Shown piece by piece: positions 1 through 11,988 of a stretch of 64,000 bases of DNA; the stretch's first letter is position 1, and each line of letters begins with the position of its first letter. Position numbers and translations under genes: made by a program. The DNA is from Acheta domesticus (Eukaryota; Arthropoda; Insecta; Orthoptera; Gryllidae): assembly GCA_031308135.1 (NCBI GenBank), contig JAHLJT010000631.1, positions 142,456,734 through 142,520,733 of the forward strand, given 5' to 3'. Under the pieces are notes generated by a model. That model saw nothing but the letters and a program-made list of their open reading frames with translations, made no database searches and had not been told where the DNA came from.

Positions 1-1860
1 GGAATGCAAGCGGAAGACGTAAGGAAAATTTTTGAAGCACAATAACGATTGGCTAAAAGAAAAAATGACTTTTCTTCCACAACATAAAAGTGACTTAAAA
101 TCCATAAGTCATAAAAAACAACGAGAATTTGACACACTAAGCGCTAGAACAAAGAGAAGGCGCACAAAAAACTTAGTCGAGATCCATAGCCCCCAAGAAC
201 TAGGGTTTGCAATACAAACGATTTTTACAAAACAAGGCAAACGAAATGTTCATTCTTTGAGAACAATAATGCGCTTAAACTTGACAAAGAAAAATGTTCA
301 GCGTTACACTCCAGAAGAAGCCCTGGCATTAATTGTAGATGCAAAATTGAGCAAATCACAATATATTCTATTAAGAAAAAGTGCGAAAGAGAGAAATTGT
401 GACATATACCCGCCCTACAACAATGTGTTAAAAGTAAAACAGCAGAGCTACCTCAAAGATATATTTATTTCGGAGACAAAAGCTGAAGTTAAATTACAAA
501 GTCTACTCGATCATACCGCACATCGTTCATGCTTAGTGCAGAACGCAGTTCTCAGTACAGTTGTTAGTGAGCGCAATAATTCCAATTTGGAAATCCTATA
601 CAAATGGGGTTTTGATGGAAGTTCCAGCCACTCAAAATATAAACAAAAATTTCTTGAAAGCACAAATTCTACTGATTCTGATTTGTTGTTAACATCAACT
701 GTTCCTTTAAAAATGACAACAAAACATGAAAATGTCGAACAAATAATGTGGCAAAATCCTCACTCTTCGTCTAAAAGATTTTGCATGCCAATTACATTTC
801 AGTTTGTGAAAGAAACTCATGATGTCATTGCTCAGGAGGATGAATACATAGAAAGACAAATATCAGCATTGAAGCGAACTTGCATTACAACTAATGGAAA
901 GGAAATTAATGTATATCATTCATTGCTGAAGACCATGCTGGATGGCAAAAATAGCCAACACACAAGCAGGAAATCCATCTACCCAGAGTTGCTACATTTG
1001 CCATGCAACTGCAGCGAGGTGAACGATACAAGCGCTGTTTTGCAAATGCCTTGCAACACAAGCACATTTTTATATGGATTGTCCATATTACATGAACACA
1101 TTCGATTTTTTGAATGCATGTTGCATATATCGTATAGATTCCGTTTTAAAACTTGGCAAGTTCGTAGGCATGAAAACAAAGCTGCATTTGAAGAAAGGAA
1201 AAAGCAAATTATTTCAAAATTTCGACAGGAAACTTGTTTACTGGTGGATATTGTGAAACAGGGTACCGGGCTTACTAATTATGGAACCACAGCTAGACCC
1301 GAAAAGGAGGACCCGAAAAAGCGGTAGAAATCACTGGGGTTAATGAAAAGTTATCACGGTTTTCGGTGATTTTACAAGCCATGTCTTGCGGTTACGAGTT
1401 AAACACTGAAGAGTTTAAAAAGTACGCTAACGAATCAGCAGAAATTTTTGTGGAACATTACGCATGGTTCAAAATGCCAGCAAGAATTCAGAAAATATTA
1501 ATTCATGGAGCTGACGTTATGAAAACACTTTTGCTTCCTATAGGCCAGTTCAGCGAGGAAACATTAGAAGCAAGGCACAAAAAATGTTACTACTTTCGCG
1601 AACACAATACACGCAAAAATAGTCGGCAAAGAAATATGGAAGACCTCCATGCGCTCTTGATATCTTCTGATCCACTTATTTCTACTATCAGAAATTTACC
1701 TAAAAGAAGAATAAATAAACTGCCACAGCAAGTCATCAACATATTGAAAGTGGCTGCACATCCCCCAGAATTGCCACGAGTTCACCAGAAGACTCATCCC
1801 AGAGCCAAAATGAAGATTCTTCAGAGAGTGATTTTGAAGAATAAGTCATACAAGTGCTTG
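1..1860 (+). pseudogene. Transib (RAG1-like) transposase, frameshifted
   Basis: Relic of a Transib-superfamily DDE transposase, the DNA-transposon family related to vertebrate RAG1. A 431-codon reading frame (about 32-1327) contains a KWGFDGSS box with the likely first catalytic Asp at 614-616. It also has a TMLDGK box with a candidate second Asp at 941-943, and a LYGLSILHEHIRFFECML block. After a one-base shift in the A-rich stretch near 1310-1320 the protein continues in another frame (to 1845) through ILIHGAD and FSEETLEA, where the catalytic Glu is expected, to HNTRKNSR and LLISSDPLIS. This C-terminal order matches Transib/RAG1. A second shift near position 42 separates VRKIFEAQ from NNDWLKEK, so the start lies before the window. 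The usual zinc-binding cysteines between the DGK box and the YGLS block look altered. Family assignment rests on remembered motifs; the breaks are visible directly. Inactive. Confidence 0.8.
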
Positions 1861-1910
1861 TTTTTTATTTCCTTTTTGTCATGTAAGTGCTTGTTTTTTA
1901 TTAGCTTTTC
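1847..1910 (+). repeat. 33 bp tandem duplication
   Basis: Two adjacent copies of a T-rich unit built around AAGTGCTTGTTTTTTATT begin at 1847 and 1880. They lie just past the Transib reading frame and are probably replication slippage. Confidence 0.6.
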
Positions 1911-1971
1911 TATATTATACTCGTATGTAACTTGAAATATCAAACATTTTATTACTCTGATTTAAATAGAG

Positions 1972-2842
1972 AGTGTCGTGGGGGTTGGGGGTCTGGCACC
2001 ACGTGCAGGGGAGTGGAAGGACGGTAAGGGCGGAAGGTGCCCTCTGGGCCGTTCCCTATTCTGTTAAAGGCCTAAAGCGGATGAGAGGGAGCAATCAGAA
2101 CAGGGATGACCCCAGTCATGGCAAACAGCAGTTTATTGGAGAGGTGTTACTTACACAGGCAGCTGACGTAGCCCAGCCTCGGCGAGGACGGTCCACCGGA
2201 AGAGCGACTTAGCAGCGGCCATGACGACACTGGGAGTGCACGGTGATCAGGGGCAAGGGCTGGAAGCTGCTAGCAGGACCCCGGAGGGTCTGTCTGGACT
2301 AGCGGGATTGAGGAGTGTCGGCAGGGCCAGTTAGGGCCGATCTGAACCGACGGGGAGGTGAAGGGAGGTCGGCAGGGCCAGTTTGAGCCGATCTGAACCG
2401 ACTAGGGGCGAAGGGAAGTCGGCAGGGCCAGTTTGGGCCGATCTGAACCGACGGGGAGCGGAAGGTCCGTGCACGCGGGCGACGAGCTCACGAGTAGCAT
2501 TCGTCCCCCCGCTAAGCGGAGGTCAAGCTGTTATATAGGCCTTTTCTGCTGAGACGCTCTTTCCGCGGCGGAGCTACGTCATTATGCTTACGCGGGCGCC
2601 TGCCGTCTGCGGCCACGCGACAAGAGTACTAAATGTCTATTCTCATTTGGTCGCAATAATAGTGTTAAAACGTATACAGGATCTTATATAAATTACCCAA
2701 CTGTAGATTTGAGTGTTAAAATACTCAAAAGCATATACATTTAACAATGCAAGTGTTATTTAGTGTATTTCAATTCCAAATGAGAAATGTCCCCGTAAAT
2801 GTTCAAATTGGACCACAGTGCGGCGGTAGGATTTTTGACACT
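1972..2842 (-). mobile_element. Candidate solo LTR or short retroelement, GC-rich
   Basis: An approximately 870 bp GC-rich block in AT-rich surroundings, bounded by the short inverted repeat AGTGTC (1972-1977) and GACACT (2837-2842). Inside those ends it therefore reads TG...CA. On the minus strand it shows a TATATAA-type box (about 2532-2538) and, some 400 bp downstream, an AATAAA signal (about 2130). That order suits an LTR promoter and R region. No protein is encoded and I cannot find a convincing target-site duplication, so the LTR reading is an inference. A GC-rich promoter fragment is the alternative. Confidence 0.35.
2317..2460 (+). repeat. Three-copy tandem repeat, about 50 bp unit
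   Basis: Units begin at 2317, 2368 and 2418 with GTCGGCAGGGCCAGTT and contain GCCGATCTGAACCGAC. The periods are 51 and 50 bp, with a few substitutions between units. It lies inside the GC-rich LTR-like block, as subrepeats in LTR or UTR regions often do. Confidence 0.85.
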
Positions 2843-3300
2843 AGCTTGTCAGCTAGGTCGAATTCAGTTGCTGTCTGGAGGAGAATTCTAGCGGCCGGCT
2901 GCTCTGATCGGTAGTTTTCCGTGGTTTCTCCGATCAACATCAGGCGAATGCCGGAGTACCCTACCAAACGGGCCACGGATCGCGCGCGATCTTTCCTTCC
3001 TCTTCCTTGTCCTATCCCCTCCTCTTACACACACATACACTTATACTAACACAAACTACACTACCACACATGCCGGGAGACTGGTCGGGAGCTTACAGCT
3101 TGTGCCGGATGGGGCTCCCCGCTTGTGGGAGATACCAGGTTGAGGGGAAAACCCCGCTAGTCGACGGTAGGTCGGCGCTAGATCTCGCCATTCAGCGGGG
3201 AAAAGATCATCACCCCTCCTGAGAAAAACACGCACTACACTTACGGGACTAATGACCTGCGTAGCTGACGGCCCCGGAAACACAAATCAATTAATGAATC
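2843..3300 (+). repeat. Non-coding SINE-like repeat segment
   Basis: GC-richer, non-coding stretch. The piece around 2905-2960 (TTTTCCGTGGTTTCTCC, then CAGGCGAATGCCGG) resembles a dispersed element I recall from several arthropod genomes. A CA-rich pyrimidine tract follows at 3000-3070. No tRNA-like box A/B pair is evident. A weak reverse-complement relative may lie near 36500-36600. Confidence 0.35.
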
Positions 3301-4420
3301 AATCAAAACGGCTCCGAATTCAGGTGGCTTTGACTAAGTTCTCACTATTTGTATACATTGCTCTCCTGATTTTTTTGATATTACGAGTTATATTACATCT
3401 GTTGTGTCATGTTATAAAATAGCTACGTCTATAAGCTATAAGAATCTAAAACAATAATATGTTATGGCGCCTCGGACAGCTACCATCGTATGGATGGTGC
3501 TTCATATCAAACACACAAGGTGACACACGGGTGACATGTCAGTGAATGTTCAGGTATCTTCGCAAACTTCCGATTATCATCCACCTCCTGTTATTGAAGA
3601 TTCTTCTAAGCATACAGACGAATTACAAATGCAACAACGAACATTACATTACATTATTCAAATAATTCAACATTTCAAGAATCATTTACAGATAATTCAA
3701 CATCTACTTGTTTGAATTACCAAGGAGTTTCCAACGAAGCTATTCATCAATTATTCCAACAAAATGTGCAAATATATACGAGTAATTCCTCTGATAATCT
3801 GCGTGCATCATTTCATCATAATACTACCTTATCTTCATGTCACAACCTTGTTAACAGTTTTACTAATGAATCGCAAACTGTACAACCTTCTCCGCAAAAT
3901 AAACTCACATTTGTTCTTCCAATTCCACCATCCAAGCTGAAGCCAACAATTTCAAGACCAATGAACAGAACAAAAGTGATTCAAGGAAGAGAGAAGTGTC
4001 AATCTCTCATTCTAAAGGTAAAATACTGTCTTCTAATACCTCAAATTCTTCTAATCCACATATACCTCTTGGCAATAAATATTAACCGCTATCTGTTTAC
4101 AAGAACCTCAAGATGAATCTCAAACCATTAATATTCCACAAATAATTGTTTCCAATGTATATTACTTTACAAACTTTCTTACAGATCTCAAACATGTAGT
4201 TAAAATGACTTTGCAACAAAAACAATAAAAATAATTTAAAAATTATCTTTCAAACTGTCGATGATTTCAGAAACTACAAAAAAATCTGTGATACTAATAC
4301 CATTCAATATTTCTCATATCTTGATCCTATTATTAAAACGTTTAGTGTCATATTGAAAGGTGTTCCAATTTCTATACTAAAAAAATAATTTTCAATAAAC
4401 TGACAAGATTAAACTATCTA

Positions 4421-4912
4421 GTGCAAAAAGTATATCGTTTATATAATAAACAACGTGAACCAAGAGAAATTTGCTCAATTGAATTGATTAAAAATCCTAA
4501 AGCTTCAAACATTTTAAAACTACAAACATTATTTCGTAGTATAATTAATATTCAAGCTAAAATTACAAATAATACCCCATTGCAAAGTAAAAGATGCCAG
4601 AGATTTAACCACACTCGAGCAAACTGTCGATTAACTCCTGGTTGTATTAGATGCAAAGAAAACCATCACTATTCCAATTGGCCACTTCCTAAATCAACGC
4701 CCCCTGTTTGTGTTAACTATGAAAGGCAGCATACTGCGACCTACAGAAGTTGCAAAATTTTTAAAGATTTACTAAAATCAAATCCATTTTGTCCTTCAAA
4801 CACACATATAATGCCCGCTAAGCAATTCATTACCTCCCTTCCGTTTTTACAGGATCAAATTTTTCCATCCCTTGATCATTTATACAATGCTCAAAACAAC
4901 ATTACTACATAA
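4421..4912 (+). pseudogene. LINE ORF1 (gag) fragment with zinc knuckles
   Basis: A 163-codon piece of the Jockey-type ORF1 nucleic-acid-binding protein. Cysteine and histidine pairs are visible in the order CQRF..H....C, CIRCKENH and CVNYERQHTATYRSC. The last box has Tyr where the second Cys of a CX2C pair is expected, so this knuckle is already damaged. Upstream gag sequence (3535-4420) is present but broken by stops. Confidence 0.7.
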
Positions 4913-6480
4913 GAACCTTCTAATCTTACTGGAATAGACACATCTTCTCATACAACACGTAAATGTTATTCAAATATTACAATACAACAAACGTTTCAAA
5001 CTATTCCTGTTTAATTTCCAACATATTTAAACAAGTCTTTTCCTCAATTATACTTCATATTCAAACATTGCTTTAAAATATTCTTCCTTCTCTCCTTCGT
5101 GGCAAATAATTTCAGTACAAATTTAAATTGCATTACATTCCTTAATTAGAATTATAATGGAATGAAAGTCAAAAAATATTTTCAATTATTTTTTACAAAA
5201 ATAGAATATTTATATTGCTTATATAACCGAAATTAACTTAATACCTGGCGAGAAACTGTATATCAAAGGTTCAAAAATTTACAGAAATAATCGGATTTCA
5301 AATCACGCTTCTGGAGGTGTTGCCATTATTATTAAAAAAACATACACCATGAGCAAACGTATTATCCACTATCTCAGAATCTGAAATGTATAATATTACA
5401 AGTCATCATTATAAATATAAAATACACCATTTATTCTGTTTACAAACCCATAAATAAGTCCTTCCCAATTCAAATATATAATAAAACCTTTCAAACTTCA
5501 CTTCTCCTATTGTTTTAGGAGATCTTAATAGTAAGAACACGGCATGAGGATGTCCTGGATTCAAATAATCCTCAAGGAACAAGATTGCAATAACACATTA
5601 TTCACAATAATGTAGATATCCATGCTCCTTGAGCTTTTTTATCATTCAAATCATAATAATATAATCTCTGATATTCTTGACGTTTTTATTGAACAAAAAT
5701 GTAAATAAGCCTTTCTATCAAATACCCATTTCCGAATTACATTTAGATCACCTTCCAATTAAAATATCTTTTAATTCTTCCTTACTAAATATGATTTATC
5801 CTCAATACAATAAACCTATAAACTTGGATTCTCTTCGAAACATTAGTAATTTAAATTACAACTTTCCTAAACAATTATTTACTACTGACAATATAGATAA
5901 TGAAATTGACAAATTCACCAAAACTCTTCAATTTTCTTATCAAAATTCAATTCCATATTTCAAACCGTATATACATTCTCGAACCCAATTACCTACATGT
6001 ATACTGAACTTAATTAAATCTAAACATGACCTACAAAGATATTGGCAACAATTTTGCCGAGCAGACATTAAAAAGAAAATAAATAAATTATCTCGAATTA
6101 TTGAATCACGTATTGATAAATATGAATTCAATAAGTTTCAAAAATACATTCAACAAATTCACCCTAATAGGAGAACCCAAGAGTCTACTATTAAAAAACT
6201 AATGAAATCTTATTCTCCTATTCCTATTTGAAATAATGGAAATTATATAGCTTATTCTAATGAGCAGAAAACTAACCTGATTGCAGACCATTTTGAAAAA
6301 TAGTTTACACCAAATCCTGTAATTAATGAAGAATTTCATTATAAAAGAGAAACTATTATGTCTTCCCCTATTTATTCTGTTCCTACAGCTATTAAGTGAA
6401 TTTCTCCTCGTGTAGTACTGAATATAACACAAAAATTAAAAATAAATAAAGCCTCAGGTCATGACGCTATCTGACATAAA

Positions 6481-6846
6481 ATGCTAAAAGAATTAAATAT
6501 CTCAAATGTAGCTATTAACAAATATATTCTTTGCTTCGTCTTTCTTACTACACTCATGCTTGAAAATTTGCTCTTGTTCTTCCTATCTGTAAAGTTAGCA
6601 AAGATCCCAAAAACCCAATGCACTATCGCCCCACCAGTCTTCTGTCGTCTTTCTCCTTTACTTTTTAATATTTACATGTCAGATATTCCCTACTTACCTT
6701 TTACTACAATAGCGCTCTACGCTGATGACACGGAATTATTTGATACTCATAATAAAATCAAAGTTGCACGTAATACACTACAAATCTCTATTCAAAAATA
6801 TAAAAAAATAGACTCAACTCTGGAGAATGTTGATAAATCCGACTGA
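6481..6846 (+). pseudogene. LINE reverse transcriptase fragment with YADD
   Basis: A 121-codon open stretch holding the central palm of a non-LTR reverse transcriptase. SPLLFNIYMSDIP is followed by ALYADDTELF, the YADD (6718-6729) carrying the two catalytic aspartates. The start is arbitrary because the domain began upstream in another frame. Downstream sequence (6847-7062) contains the thumb region with stops. Confidence 0.75.
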
Positions 6847-7470
6847 AACACAAGCAAAAATGTTTACTCTTTTGAACTGAACCTTCTTCCCTAATTATAA
6901 ACAATATCAATATTCCTTGGCAATAATTTACCAGTTAAATATTTAGCATTACATTTAGACCAACATCTCACTTGGAAATCACATACTCAAATTGTCACTA
7001 ACAAAATCTACCACAAAATTTCAAAACTGTATCCTATCTTTAACAACAATTCAAAATTAAGAATGAATTGTGGAGTTTCATTTTTTAAATCCATTATTCG
7101 CTCTTCTCTTACATACACGTGTTCAATTTGGTATAATGTCTCATCTATAAACATCAAGAAAATTCAAATTATTCAAAATAAATTCCTAAGAAAAATAGCA
7201 GATTGGTTCAATTCGAATAAACAAATTTATAGAGAGCTTCAAATTGACTCCATTAAAACCTTTATAATTAAACAAACTCAAGATTTCTTTAATACTCCTT
7301 TAATGCTCCTTTCTCCTGCATCTCAACACTTTACACTAGGTCAAAATTATTCTGTTCTTCGCATTCGTTCACACTTTCCCAAGGACACTTTTCGCCCTCC
7401 CTAAATATATATCTTTAATTTAATTTCTTCTACGAGTACATTTAACCTCTTACTATCTTTTCCTGTTATT

Positions 7471-8530
7471 GTACCCCTTACGCATTTCAATTACTTTATT
7501 TTTAATGTATTAACTTATTTACTATACGCATTTTCAAAATTGGTAAATACATCATTTACCAAATTTTAAACCATCTTTTCAAAATGCTATTTGTAAATAT
7601 TTCTTTTCAAACTTCTGGAAAACGATATTTAATTGAACAGGAAAAAAAATGATTTTTGACGTGATTAAGAAGGTGCCACTCTAGACATATACTTTTTGAT
7701 TAAATCAATTTAGATCAGGTACCTTAAAAAATAAGCTCTTAGTAAGAGCCATTTTACAGCAATATATCCGGAGACTGTGCTGGTTATCAATTCTTGCGTA
7801 TCGGCTCGTCACAAGAACGTCCTATTCACAACCATGCAGCTGCCGAAAAAGGGCCATCTTTCCTACGTAATCGATGCGGTTCGTTAAGAGGTATCAATCT
7901 TTACTGAGCTGATCAGTAGAATGACTTGCTCTAGGCTAAAAGTATCAAATACTGCACAAGTCAAATGAACGTTTATCTTGAGGTGAAGGGCTAATTATCA
8001 CCCGTATGAATAGACGTGATTGTCCATTTAGTAACACCACTACTTATCAACTGAAATAACGAGTCTTTTTTCGCCAACAATAGAGTCACTGATCAGCAAA
8101 CTCATCTGTTCCGCAAGTGCAGCAAAAATTACATTAGGAAAGTACTATGAAAAGCATAATTGCAGATGAAGAAAAGAAAAAGAGAGAGAGAACAAGAGAA
8201 GCCTCAAAATCTCACTCCAAATTCTTCTATTCATTACAATTTCCACACCGAGCAACCACATTTTGAATCCTACACTACCATTGGGAAACATCTCTCTCTA
8301 TTCTCTTAACCATACCTTGCAACGGAGAAGAGATACAAGTATACATACAATTTTCATGAGCTAAATGAAATTAAAATTTATTCTTCAATATTAAAATACA
8401 TTTTTGAACGAACTCGTATTTCAATACTGAGTGAGCATATCTACCCTCACGAGTTTCAGATCGCATTATTATGAGGTTGTAGAAAGGAGACAATTTCTGG
8501 TGGAAAAATAATCCAAATATATGCGAAAGA
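7471..8530. other. Intergenic, no gene seen
   Basis: AT-rich spacer between the LINE 3' end and cuticle gene g1. The first part is probably LINE 3'UTR. I see no coding exon, RNA gene or clear repeat. Confidence 0.4.
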
Positions 8531-8536
8531 AAATAT

Positions 8537-8542
8537 TTTATT
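8537..8542 (-). terminator. Poly(A) signal of RR-2 gene g1
   Basis: AATAAA on the minus strand, about 140 bp past the g1 stop codon. The same signal and the same flanking 3'UTR occur in g2 (13368-13373). Confidence 0.8.
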
Positions 8543-8680
8543 TCAACACATATAAAAGTACAAAAAATGGAATAATTTCAAAGATACGTGAGATGCGCCT
8601 GAATTGAGAGCCAGAAACAAATTTCGCTAGGTTGCAGAAGATCGTGGTTGATGCTGGAGGAGGCGTTCCACGGCAGCTGT

Positions 8681-9965
8681 TCAGAGGCCGGCGCCGCCCC
8701 AGCCCCCGCCCAGCCCCTGGCCCCAGGCGCCGCCCTCGTAGCCCTGCGGGTGCACGGCATGGCCCGACCGCTTCACTTGGGCGTTGAAGCCGTTGTGCTT
8801 GTCAGCGGTGTAGGAGACGGTGCGGATGGTGCCGTCGGGCTCGTGCAGGCTGTACTCGCCCTTCACCACGTCTCCGTCGCGAACCTCCCATTGGTTCTTG
8901 ATGTCGCCGGTGTGCGAATCATGGACGGCGTAGTCGAACTTGTAGCGAGGGTGGCCCTGGGCAGAGCACAAAGCAATGACATCAAAGTCACGATGTGCGT
9001 GTGTGTGTGAGGGGGGTGTAGGTTGGGGTGGGACTGTCAACTCACGTAGTGGTCTCCGTCCCATTCGCCGCCAGCGCCTCCTTCCCAGCCGTTGCCCAGG
9101 CCGTTGCCCAGGCCGTTGCCCAGGCCTTGACCTCCGTAGGCCAAGCCAGCGTACGCTGTGGCTGTCAGCGCCAGAACGCAAGAGAGGACCTGCAAAGGAA
9201 ATGTTAAGATTACCATACATTCATTTCATATCTATTTCTGAAAGTTATTTACTCCAGTTTTTGGTTGAGATTTTTTTCAGAGTTCCTTTCAAGCCTTTAC
9301 TCCGGCCGCCATAAGTGAGTTGCATAGGCCACGTGCACGTCTGTCACAACGACAGATACACGCAGGTGAGAATCTGAAATGCTAGTTGATTGTTCATTTA
9401 GCCACGAACTTCGAACATTTACGATTATGTTGTTTTACAACTTGTGAATATATTTCTACATAATGGTAAATTTAATTTAATATTAATAATCAAGTTATTT
9501 TCTCGAAAACTCTAAAGTAAAATATCGTTGAGCAACTTGAGAATACTAATTGAAGAAGAATCAATGGCCTGACGTCAATTATTTGTTGTGATTAATAAAT
9601 GTTAGTTCGTAGTAGAATATCCTAATGCCTGTTGACGTGTCACATCTTAACATTAGGAAAAAATACTGTTACATTGCTGACACATAATACGTGAACTTTA
9701 TTCTTTTATATTAAACATTTACGTAATAAAATTAAAGAAAGAATAGTCGTAATTTAGGTCAGATTTAAATGAATTATTGATATTAATTTTCAAACATTTT
9801 CTATGTTTTCAACGGCAAAATTTTATTAAGTTATTTTACATTTAATAAAATTAATATAGCAGCAGGTCAACTATAAACCTTACAGTTTGGAATGCATAAT
9901 GAATTGGCGAAGTAAGCAAATTTTGTAGTACTACCGATTTCAAAACCAACCTGAGCGACGTGCAT
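8681..9965 (-). CDS. RR-2 cuticle protein gene g1
   Basis: Secreted structural protein expected to bind chitin in the cuticle. Three exons on the minus strand: exon 1 9951-9965 (MHVAQ), exon 2 9046-9189, exon 3 8681-8956, giving 144 residues. Introns have GT/AG ends: CAG|gttggt then tttgcag, and TAC|gtgagt then gcccag. Residues 1-19 form a signal peptide (core [14 protein letters not shown]). A Gly-rich stretch with three GLGNG repeats follows, then the RR-2 domain from about residue 54: [48 protein letters not shown]. The tail is Gly/Trp-rich. The start is the only ATG that gives a signal peptide with consensus promoter spacing. It is divergent to g2, and its exons 2-3 differ from g2 at only two silent sites. 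RR-2 proteins are typical of hard cuticle; the tissue here is unknown. Confidence 0.93.
9190..9950 (-). other. Intron 1 of g1
   Basis: A 761 bp intron between the five-codon exon 1 and exon 2. Only the 73 bp nearest exon 2 (about 9190-9262) match the g2 intron; the rest is unrelated AT-rich sequence. Confidence 0.85.
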
Positions 9966-9994
9966 GGCGAGTGTTCGTGGCAGAGAAGGCGATG

Positions 9995-10027
9995 AACTGA
10001 CGTCCGAGTGCACGCGCTGCGTTTTAT
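9995..10027 (-). promoter_or_regulatory. Core promoter of g1: TATA box and initiator
   Basis: On the minus strand ATAAAA (10022-10027) lies about 25-30 bp upstream of a TCAGTT arthropod initiator (9995-10000). Transcription is predicted to start near 9998, about 33 bp before the ATG. Sequence here is unrelated to the g2 promoter although the gene bodies are almost identical. Confidence 0.75.
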
Positions 10028-10764
10028 GAGGCGTCGAGTCGCGAGGCATGCGGATGAGCGGTTTCACATTTTTGGATTTCTGTGGAACTTTAGGACCCGA
10101 GCGGAGTGCCTGCGCCCGCTGCTTCCCTAATTAGCCACGCATTGCGTGCATCGTCTCCGACATCGGGCACAGTGCGTCAAATCACCACCAGTAATGAAAG
10201 TAAACTTCCTCGCCTTTGCACGAACTCGTTTCAGCACGGATATTACATTCCTTTCTGCATGTACATTACGTTTTGTTGATTACCATGACAAACAAATTTG
10301 AGTAAAATAAATTACCTACACATATATTTTAACGTTATTTGAATATCTGTTGCGCTCTGGATATACGAATGAAATATTTTTGTATAAAAATTGGTACCTA
10401 TTAATTTAAATGTTTAGGTTCAAAGATATTTAACAGGAAAATAATTGCTTGCAGGTACACCACGATCATATTGTTACACTTTCGATGAAATACACGCCAC
10501 AATTTAATTACAAAAAAGTTAAAATAACTCAATAAATTAAAATATTCGCCGTAGACGTAAAGATCTGTGTAGACCTTTGGACTATGAATAGAAATAAAAT
10601 ATTGTACTTCTGTCATTAATCGTGTTTCAGAATTTACTAGATCTAATAGTCTTGGACTCCAATGCTCTCTTCGTTTACTTTTGTAGCTTGAAAACTAAGC
10701 AGAAATAACATTTTTGCCAAGTGCATAAAATTCAGACTATAAAAACTGTAAATAAACATATTTA
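10028..10764. other. Intergenic between divergent g1 and g2
   Basis: GC-richer near g1 (10030-10160), then AT-rich. It presumably holds upstream control sequence of g1, but I recognise no specific binding site. Confidence 0.4.
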
Positions 10765-11250
10765 GAAACTAGTGGTGCTACAACAGTACATACTTTCCCG
10801 CGTTATTGGAAACAAGCATGTAGTATTAAAATATTGCCCTTTCTACGCTACTAAGCTTCGCACATTCTGCGCGAAAAGTTTTCGAAAAACTGCATTTGCA
10901 GTAATTTTAAGTACTTCAACCCACAAATAGAATAATGTTTACAAATTGCTGGAAATGCGCATATTATCGGTGTGAGAGATCATTCAAAAAAATCACATTT
11001 GTGTAATTTTTGTAAACAAAAACGAAAAAATACCCCAACATGAACTTTACGTCATATTAAAGAGTGCAATTAGCACCATCCGTTCGAAAAGTTCGAAGAA
11101 ACGTTTTTGAGCCATTTATGAGAAAATGGCGTTTGAACGTTTCTGAAAATGCGGAATTTTGAGCTAGTTTTCAGAGAATATGGTTAAGTTTTCGAGAAAC
11201 TTTATACGATATTATTTTAAGTTTACAGTATTGTTGAAGCGCCATTATCT
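10765..11250 (+). repeat. Composite repeat family A, partial copy
   Basis: Starts with the family head CTAGTGGTGCTACA and TTTCCCG, then carries the internal sequence seen in other copies: AAGAGTGCAATTAGCAC, GTTCGAAAAGTTCGAAG, GAGAAAATGGCGTTTGA. Non-coding. It lies between the divergent promoters of g1 and g2. Confidence 0.7.
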
Positions 11251-11267
11251 TAAAAACAGCAAACGTT

Positions 11268-11405
11268 TAAAATCAAAACGCAATTCGTCACGTTTTCGCA
11301 AAATTCTCTTTCTTTAGAGAGTTCATTTATAAAGAATAGTTGCGTGTGTAAGCCGCAAAACAAAGGTATACTACTGAAATAATATAAGAGACGATGTGAT
11401 CCATG
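11268..11405 (+). repeat. Dispersed repeat shared with 40587-40712
   Basis: About 130 bp, including GCAATTCGTCACGT, a TTCTTTAGAGA stretch and GGTATACTACTGAAATAATAT, recurs at 40587-40712 inside the hAT-type element. It may be a fragment of that element family. Confidence 0.7.
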
Positions 11406-11929
11406 ACGTTTTTCATTTACAGTGCCTAACAGGATTTCCTGCTGTAGTCCACAAATTACACGTACAAATATTGGAAAACATAAAACATATTTCAGTTACA
11501 TTTTCAAAGACATGTTTATGTAACTCTATTCAGAGTGAGTAGTGATTGTATTGTCTCACAATTAGATAACTTTTCATTTACTTAGTGTACGTTTTGAAAA
11601 ATAGTTTTGAGATTTTCGGCTTCCGTTGTAGGACGTATATAGTACTCTTCTTTGTAACTTACCAGCAGATCGTTTCTCGGACTATGTAATTGCACGTGTT
11701 TAGTCAGTTCAATGTTAAAGTTCATATGTTCAAACATAGACAATACTTTTTTAAATTATGTATGATATATTTACACATTTACGTAACGCATTGCATTACA
11801 CCGCAATATCCAGATGTGTTTTCCATCAAACACGCAAATCATGAAGGACAGTATTTCCTCCCATTTCTCGCTTCGACCAAAATATGTGAAACTCCCTCCA
11901 CGTCCGCATAACTTAGTACTCGCCAGACA

Positions 11930-11963
11930 ATAAAAAGCAGGCAGAGCGCCAGTGAAATCAGTC
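11930..11963 (+). promoter_or_regulatory. Core promoter of g2: TATA box and initiator
   Basis: ATAAAAAG (11930-11937) sits about 30 bp upstream of TCAGTC (11958-11963), a consensus arthropod initiator. Start of transcription is predicted at A11960, 29 bp before the ATG. Confidence 0.8.
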
Positions 11964-11988
11964 TGTCAAAGAATATTCATCCGTCAAC

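Larger units (their letters stand above)
3535..7470 (+). mobile_element. Decayed Jockey-like LINE
   Basis: Non-LTR retrotransposon carrying recognisable pieces of both proteins in the correct order. ORF1 (gag) seems to start at the ATG at 3535. At 4421-4912 it carries the tandem zinc-knuckle region with CQRFNH, CIRCKENH and a degenerate CVNYERQH box followed by SCKIFKDLL. ORF2 begins with endonuclease traces near 5230-5340 (GGVAIIIKK), then endonuclease C-terminus and linker (5677-6231). The reverse transcriptase has SPLLFNIYMSDIP and the catalytic YADD at 6718-6729 within 6481-6846. A C-terminal domain lies at 7063-7404 (LTYTCSIWYN, then IQIIQNKFLRKI). Frames switch many times and stops interrupt every domain, so the copy is dead. 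It is more AT-rich than the related minus-strand fragments. Confidence 0.8.

Noticed and set aside
8648..9010. Long open frames antisense to the cuticle exons (also near 12900, 28775, 47489)
   Set aside because: They are mirror images of GC-rich RR-2 exons and cross introns. The sense strand has signal peptide, splice sites and domain.
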